Shown here in pieces: positions 27,901 through 31,010 of a DNA stretch of 31,010 bases; the first letter of the stretch is position 1, and the number at the start of each line of letters is the position of its first letter. Source of the DNA: Barthelona sp. PAP020 (lineage: Eukaryota; Metamonada: BaSk clade); NCBI GenBank assembly GCA_040182905.1, contig JARQWU010000109.1, forward strand, positions 1-31,010, in the 5' to 3' direction. Both the position numbers and the translations under genes were made by a program. A model generated the notes under the pieces. That model saw only the letters and a list, made by a program, of their open reading frames with translations. It searched no databases and was not told the DNA's origin.

Positions 27901-28021
27901 ATTAAAAAATGAGAAAGTTTTTGAGTTCATAGGTTCTGCTGCAAATGTTTCAATTTCTTCCATTAACGAAGAAGAAACCATCAATTATGAAGAAAATCAA
28001 ATAAATATGGAAAATAGTTGA
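21920..28021 (+). CDS. Giant kelch-repeat/coiled-coil protein (2033 residues)
   Basis: The first in-frame ATG (21920) gives MIATPSKSRTYLS; the nine codons before it begin with TTG and are not needed. Residues about 35-360 form a six-blade kelch propeller with repeated GxxxHS, FGG and NDLW.y/fD motifs (LIFGGFADPNYLNDLW, YVFGGE.CFNDMW, FLFGGI, FVFGGRG.LNDLW, IQGGQSKRGLNDLWRFD). The remaining 1650 residues are almost all predicted coiled coil, rich in E, K, N, I, L and D, with two near-identical tandem arrays (40-residue units at 23641-24120, 28-residue units at 25955-26374). It ends in IQMENS-like text. Such architecture suggests a cytoskeletal or flagella-associated scaffold; the specific function is unknown. 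No intron is apparent. Long minus-strand frames here are mirrors of the repetitive coding sequence. Confidence 0.9.
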   Translation: MIATPSKSRTYLSTPSLISKGSNSGRNLNWQRIDSIGTKPSRRYGHSCCSFDKGMLIFGGFADPNYLNDLWLYHVEENKWFNIEIEGICPKPRKEHVSFVYNEYLYVFGGELDKVCFNDMWRLNLEELKWEEVKYESLEVPIPLFGHRVIFFHDSMFLFGGININNTDIAFNDEVWKFDMKENYWTKLEIEGSIPGRYGHSFVAVRGRVFVFGGRGMKSKLNDLWELDLGYSKWKKIDVSGPTSRFQHLTFVTKNSESFYIQGGQSKRGLNDLWRFDISNQQWLRCDNPSTARLQIKENTLTPGGRYLHSGCILEHNGLTELYFYSGTKDGKVNYDDLWAVALNDNLNELLSPEDEMNAEMTDMKINDIIIKLYEDYAFSSTLNDIVQAKIGEFSDDIRDMVNEHNEINAKERFELEKLMRVVETKLFALKADHSKKIIDSQTFLEDKIAMTVEDIQKDLKECEERGEVNNQKLSEQLVQLNDLLECRTTEINANIFHRWLVLKQSISNNVERTHNNEKHIFGLTEELELLNQGLKKTSVEFFRRVDEVQSTFVEKIDDIEENHRVQIDQMKEEENIQTNELTKKIDEVHKTLVDQIDDVNQANLAKIDNVEEKQNIQTNELTKKIDEVHKTLVDQIDDVNQANLAKIDNLEEKQNIQADELTKKIDEVHKTLVDQIDDVNQANLAKIDNLEEKQNIQADELTKKIDEVHNTLSDQIDDVNQANLAKITEMQEEYQFENLKILVQFNEMKQEQRRSMNELEDEQTDVKKRLNQSIELMKEEEKKIEEINKKFNVVTKELEENIINKIENSSNENKWYIDEIKTHLEGETSKNFNELSETVAKLNDNLFVSNSANLDFFDKLNDRTLENSSKIKKIAKFYVSKFTDLEGSYEQRFQTIIAFSKQFRKDLSETNENLLIKFKNLQKFIDNNEESFDKRFDTFGSKFKKFESKVSLVIKNIGYINERIDELERILLLKFNEIEEDLIERFEELEENFEEQLSIIEVSLTNRLNKIERNFEEIVENNDKQERNLKEEMEGQFIILKEENKDVIRNFEDLQDQFKSLKEYNNEIFKEVTIDFEKKVENIEEPIRKELTNHKLLFDELKGHNEEYKMKNEEYKEKLDLLSDQMIEINEKFDEISAKVADFAEANEQNLLNIDDEENFDQLTEETMSLTNEPSSSNINTFEVIKQEMDSIFTEFVHSVDSKVDQFKEDYDFNMNNLKSMKDEINESLELSIQKKNARLLELQQKVESLNESIFDIKENSAINEMNEQKFTNIDTEIKELNKKIEDLTKLVEKLNEIDTNLNSLSFNLITYEEDKIKRKIFEDETQEQLKTLENNVHVDVDRNVEEVRQKLTNLEQEMKINDEKDELIEKNVEEVRQKLTNLEQEMKINDEKDELIEKNVEEVRQKLTNLEQEMKINDEKDELVEKNVEEVRQKLTNFEQEMKINDEKDELIEKNVEEVRQKLTNLEQEMKINDEKDELIEKNVESLNETTDKLNQQIRNIHINLDNSNTQFQNIDNEFVNIKEMHKISANELMNENNRLETVIAALDSKLENVLKYVETLENSFTASQLKHMTEMQEINEQNFKMQESHTNQINSIENKMDELIARLDEKTEKLKKIEDFYVSIETYESTVQQLEAVIKQQNKMIDDFTKMSEKVVTAEDLYSESMEKVEKRLKNVEEDNASTEEELTKLEENSIQLKKNAEELGSTLHEGLTNVYSAVNNCVEKNEHLLKMKEISEKQTELEDAIQNNSNDIAEIKNVNMKNIQEKIVLFDNNFKDVNKQIEEHNREVNTNVNNIKANVNDLIEQVEEMTDRENNGLTNIQGEMDIVGTRVGFAEERIKRLENVDSQNVDEFKQKIIQLEREIYGDFVSQDSPFTAQNKDQDVSMALDKTTSDKEIVEVTQEHEINNNDIKKMSILEILNNLEISLNKQEINHNKLFEMKADENEFRKLQNSLELTDKNIISLRLNLQEQLKELETRNLIQLRNFEQLYQLKNEKVFEFIGSAANVSISSINEEETINYEENQINMENS
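23641..24120 (+). repeat. Tandem repeat, 4 x 120 bp, inside kelch/coiled-coil gene
   Basis: Four consecutive 120-bp units (23641, 23761, 23881, 24001) encode 40-residue copies of ELTKKIDEVHKTLVDQIDDV followed by NQANLAKIDN.EEKQNIQ. Copies differ at only a few positions (for example ACC/ATC, GTT/CTT, ACTAAT/GCTGAT); the last copy diverges after CCTTGCCAAAAT. A degenerate fifth relative precedes the array (KIDDIEENHRVQ). Confidence 0.97.
25955..26374 (+). repeat. Tandem repeat, 5 x 84 bp, inside kelch/coiled-coil gene
   Basis: Five consecutive 84-bp units begin at 25955, 26039, 26123, 26207 and 26291. Each encodes VEEVRQKLTNLEQEM followed by KINDEKDELIEKN, 28 residues or exactly four heptads. 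Units differ from each other by at most a handful of bases (AAA/GGA-type changes such as AAAGAT/AAGGAT, ATT/GTT, CTT/TTT). Confidence 0.97.
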
Positions 28022-28293
28022 TATTTACACATTTAGAAATAAACAATTGACAATTTTTTTTAGTTAATCATATCAAAATAATCGATAAATGTAATGAATG
28101 CTTTCTTTTTATTGATAGATTAAATTTCTTGAACATTGTTCATCTTCAATTATGTACGCTTGTTGATAAGAAAAAATAAATTTTTATCGTTTATCATATG
28201 ATGCCGTGCTAATTAACATCAAAATTAAATGAAAATAGAGATGTTGAAAAGAGGACAGATTTTTTCAAAAAGAGATTTTTTTTATCCATTGAA
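28022..28293. other. Intergenic, 272 bp
   Basis: Spacer between two plus-strand genes. AATAAA occurs about 15-20 nt after the kelch gene stop. No gene seen. Confidence 0.4.
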
Positions 28294-30177
28294 ATGAATG
28301 AAATTAGCGATGAGAAAATAGACATTGATATTGGAGATATGGTTGTTCCTTTAGAGGATGAAAATCAATTACCATCTGGTTCAAATCTTAGCGGAACGAA
28401 ATTTTCTTTTAGTGGAACTGGATTTCTTGTTTTATTGTTTAGATTGGCAATTATATTAGGAATTTTTTTAATTAGTTATTTGGTAGCTGTTAATTATGAT
28501 ATTCAAATCTTTAATCTTCAAACTCAAAATAAATATCAAGTTGGATCAAAAGTTCAATTAACAATGGGAACTTTATTCAGTTCAAGAACAGGTTTAAAAA
28601 TTGTTCCACCTCCACAAAGTCTGTTCAAGACTCAAACCTGTCCCAAATTACTCTCTTTAGAGTCTAATTTTGCTGAAAAATTGTCAGGAGATCTCTCATA
28701 TTTGATGGAAATGGGAGAAAATTATATATTTGTGGGAAAAAATTTGTCCTTAACTTTTCCTGGTTGTAAAGTCAAATTGCCTGATATTATATTGCCTGAT
28801 AGATATGAATTTTCTTTTGAAATCGATAATATGCCTTTATTTAATCCAGCAACTGTTGGTAAAGAAAGAGCATTATCCACTCATGTTCCTGCCACTTATC
28901 AAAATCCTGACACTTTGATTTTATCTTTTTTTCAAGAATTTAACATTCAAATGCTTTATAATGAACAAAAGGATGGAATTCGGATCATTGGTGGATATAT
29001 AGTACCTGTTCTGCCCACTAGTGAAAGCAGTGATGATTTTTCGTTGAATTTCAATTGGATAAAGACTGAAACATTATGGAATAAGAGATGGAAAGTCATG
29101 TCAGTTTCTCCTTATGCCAAATATAACTTAATTTCCTCTATTGAATATGGTGTCCTATTGATTGTTAGTTTTGTTCTATTAGATAGACTTTATTCTGCTA
29201 AAGACAAGGATTTAACTCAAGGATATAAATCTTTACATGGAGATGTCTTCCGTCAACCTCCTATGTCTTTGCCCCTCTTTGTTATCGTTGGTACAAGTGC
29301 TCAATTAACTTTAACCATTATTTTGGTCCTGCTATTATCGTCTGTTGGACTTATTTCCCATGCTAATCATGGTTCTTTTATTGGCGGTTTCGTATTCACT
29401 TACATGGTTACCGCTCTTTTTGGTTCTTATATCGCTCATATTATTCGTAAAGCTTATGATCATAAAGGTATCAAGCGATTAATTATGATGTTACTAATCA
29501 CTGTTCCTGGAATTTTTATCGGTATTGTTGCACTCAGACAAATGTTTACCGTTGATACTGCATATTCTTTGGAATTTCCTTCTTTTATTTTATTGGTATT
29601 CTTTGGTGCAATCAGTGCTGGATTCAGTTTCTTAGGAACTTTCTTGGGCCATTGGTGGTTTCCCAAAGAACTTTTCAAATTCCCCACTTCAACAAGAGCT
29701 ATTCCTAGAACCTTACCAAATTTACCTTTCTTTGAAAAACCCTTTGTTTTATCAGTGATCGTTGGAATCACTTTGGCATTTTTAGCTATGCCATTGCATT
29801 ACATGGTATTAAATTCATGGTTATATTCTGTGCCCATACGTAATTACGCTTTATTGTTCTTTAATGTGATTCTGTTCTTTGCTGTTGCAAGCGTCTTGAT
29901 AGTTTACGTCATATTTTTGTTATTATCCAATTTTTACTATCAGTGGCAATGGATCCCTATCATTGCAGGTATATCTTATCAAATTGTTGTTACTGTTTTA
30001 CATTTAACATTTTTAAGCAGTAAAATGTCTTCATTGTGGTCTTTAGGAGTTTTGGTCAATATAATCATTCAAAATACAGTTATTTCAGTACCTATGGCAG
30101 GAGGTGTCATATTTTGTGGTTTTATTTCATGTCTTTGGTTTTTAAGACAAACTTATGCTTCTGTTCGTGTTAGATAA
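28294..30177 (+). CDS. TM9SF/nonaspanin (EMP70) family membrane protein
   Basis: 627 residues, the usual family length. A luminal domain (about 67-275) contains PDTLILSFFQEFNIQ and ends with SSDDFSLNF-type text; HGDVFRQPPMSLPLF (about 314-328) is the hallmark that precedes the nine-helix C-terminal membrane domain (about 280-620), with GTFLGHWWFPKELFKFP and IPRTLP also typical. Members sit in endosomes or Golgi and affect membrane protein sorting and adhesion. Two oddities: instead of a cleaved N-terminal signal peptide there are about 42 polar residues before the first hydrophobic segment (43-66), and the C-terminus is SVRVR where relatives usually end in a KxD/E Golgi-retention motif. The first helix could still act as an uncleaved signal anchor. 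Confidence 0.93.
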   Translation: MNEISDEKIDIDIGDMVVPLEDENQLPSGSNLSGTKFSFSGTGFLVLLFRLAIILGIFLISYLVAVNYDIQIFNLQTQNKYQVGSKVQLTMGTLFSSRTGLKIVPPPQSLFKTQTCPKLLSLESNFAEKLSGDLSYLMEMGENYIFVGKNLSLTFPGCKVKLPDIILPDRYEFSFEIDNMPLFNPATVGKERALSTHVPATYQNPDTLILSFFQEFNIQMLYNEQKDGIRIIGGYIVPVLPTSESSDDFSLNFNWIKTETLWNKRWKVMSVSPYAKYNLISSIEYGVLLIVSFVLLDRLYSAKDKDLTQGYKSLHGDVFRQPPMSLPLFVIVGTSAQLTLTIILVLLLSSVGLISHANHGSFIGGFVFTYMVTALFGSYIAHIIRKAYDHKGIKRLIMMLLITVPGIFIGIVALRQMFTVDTAYSLEFPSFILLVFFGAISAGFSFLGTFLGHWWFPKELFKFPTSTRAIPRTLPNLPFFEKPFVLSVIVGITLAFLAMPLHYMVLNSWLYSVPIRNYALLFFNVILFFAVASVLIVYVIFLLLSNFYYQWQWIPIIAGISYQIVVTVLHLTFLSSKMSSLWSLGVLVNIIIQNTVISVPMAGGVIFCGFISCLWFLRQTYASVRVR

Positions 30178-30272
30178 AATGAAACATTTTGTGTGTAAAA
30201 ATAAAAAAAATTTTTTTTTGGTATTTTTTTATCTACTGATCAGTTTACACATTATCGATTGATATTATTATT

Positions 30273-30878
30273 ATGAGTGATATCAATAGCAGTTTAAAAT
30301 TAAAAAATATATCGAATAATTTGTACAAAAAATTATTGAATAGTTGGGAAGATTTCAATAGCAGTGTTGATTATATTATAACCATATTGAATGATTATTC
30401 CATTTCTACTTATTCTAATGAAGAATTTAGCACATTTAAAATAGCAGATTTTAATAATGTATTAAAGAAAGCGAATGATTTAAGTTTATTGTTCAACGAA
30501 ATTAAATCAAAATTAAACGATAATCTTAGTAATGACAATTCAACATTTCTGTCCCAACATGACCTTTTATTGGTTCCACAAAATGAAATTCTGGAAAATT
30601 TATATCAACAATATAGAACAATGGAACCAAATGAAGTTACAAAGAATATTTTAATCAAAATAACACAGTTAAAGGTTGCATTAAATTGCTTTACGAATGA
30701 AAAACAAAATGAAACTCAAAATATTATCGAAGATATTGTAGATTCCTCGCCAGATATGAAAAAAATGTATTCCGATGGGTGTAATGGTAAAGAAACTGAC
30801 CTTTCAGAGGGATTAATTGAGTATCAAAAAAAATATTTTGACATTTGTGAAAATGCTTTAAATATTCTCAGATCGTGA
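30273..30878 (+). CDS. Unrecognised 201-residue helical protein
   Basis: Acidic, N/L/I/D-rich protein that looks mostly alpha-helical, with possible coiled-coil stretches (about 60-85, 100-140 and 185-201). It has a Ser/Asn-rich start MSDINSSLKLKN and no Cys-rich or catalytic motif. A normal ATG, a TGA stop and a lack of strong low-complexity bias over most of its length suggest a real gene. I do not recognise a family; a helical-bundle subunit (for example of Mediator or a tethering complex) is possible but unsupported. It starts 95 bp after the TM9 gene. Confidence 0.65.
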   Translation: MSDINSSLKLKNISNNLYKKLLNSWEDFNSSVDYIITILNDYSISTYSNEEFSTFKIADFNNVLKKANDLSLLFNEIKSKLNDNLSNDNSTFLSQHDLLLVPQNEILENLYQQYRTMEPNEVTKNILIKITQLKVALNCFTNEKQNETQNIIEDIVDSSPDMKKMYSDGCNGKETDLSEGLIEYQKKYFDICENALNILRS

Positions 30879-31010
30879 GGTTTTTGTTTTGAATATAAAT
30901 TATTTTGAATATTATGTGTTGTTTTTTTATTTGATGAAAATTTCATTTATTTATGAGGATATTCTTTGATTGGTAGTTGTTCTTTTTTTTTTTTTTTGTG
31001 AATTGTTGAG

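Noticed and set aside
1-31010. CRISPR array, phage, insertion sequence, bacterial operon or defence island
   Set aside because: No direct-repeat/spacer pattern, transposase, inverted-repeat element or operon structure was seen; gene content and introns are eukaryotic.

Overview
This window looks like nuclear DNA of an AT-rich, intron-poor, flagellated protist. The evidence for a eukaryote is a type-2 Pol III tRNA, 26S proteasome subunit Rpn3, eIF1A, ribosomal protein uL22, a DDX47/Rrp3 helicase, a TM9/nonaspanin protein and short spliceosomal introns. The evidence for a flagellum is a kinesin-9 motor and a CFAP100/MIA1-like inner-arm protein. The standard genetic code fits: TAA, TGA and TAG all end intact genes. 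The two introns I found have GTA(C/T) 5' ends and an ACTAA(C/T) branch motif only 6-8 nt before the terminal AG. Several starts have a TCAYW Inr-like element just upstream. Together with the near absence of introns and a bacterial-type iron-sulfur serine dehydratase, this suggests a metamonad, most likely a parabasalid (Trichomonas-like). That placement is an inference and not secure.

Layout. Positions 1-3600 hold one tRNA-Ile(AAT) on the minus strand and a badly broken kinase-plus-WD40 pseudogene; nothing there looks like an intact protein gene. From 3.7 to 14.7 kb the genes are dense: DDX47 helicase (-), FKBP-TPR immunophilin (-, with intron), kinesin-9 (+), acyl-CoA-binding protein (-), TMEM86/YhhN-like membrane protein (-), a small four-pass membrane protein (+), Rpn3 (+), a D-2-hydroxyacid dehydrogenase family protein (+) and eIF1A with a very acidic tail (-). 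Positions 14.7-16.36 kb form the largest gap, 1.65 kb, with a GC-richer patch and a doubtful 55-codon ORF. From 16.36 kb come a small basic protein (-), CFAP100-like (-), uL22 (-, with intron), a ThiF/MoeB-like E1 enzyme (+), L-serine dehydratase (-), a 2033-residue kelch/coiled-coil protein with two near-perfect internal tandem arrays (+), a TM9 protein (+) and an unrecognised 201-residue protein (+).

How the genes relate. There is no operon and no evident multi-gene system. Neighbours are independent housekeeping, cytoskeletal and metabolic genes on both strands with 100-600 bp spacers, several of them short divergent promoters (for example 107 bp between uL22 and the E1-like gene). The most informative points are the two short introns (37 and 35 nt), which restore the N-termini of FKBP and uL22; the recently amplified repeats in the giant coiled-coil protein; the serine dehydratase that lacks the usual C-terminal cysteine; and the decayed kinase-WD40 gene. 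I did not find convincing evidence of a wholly new biological system.
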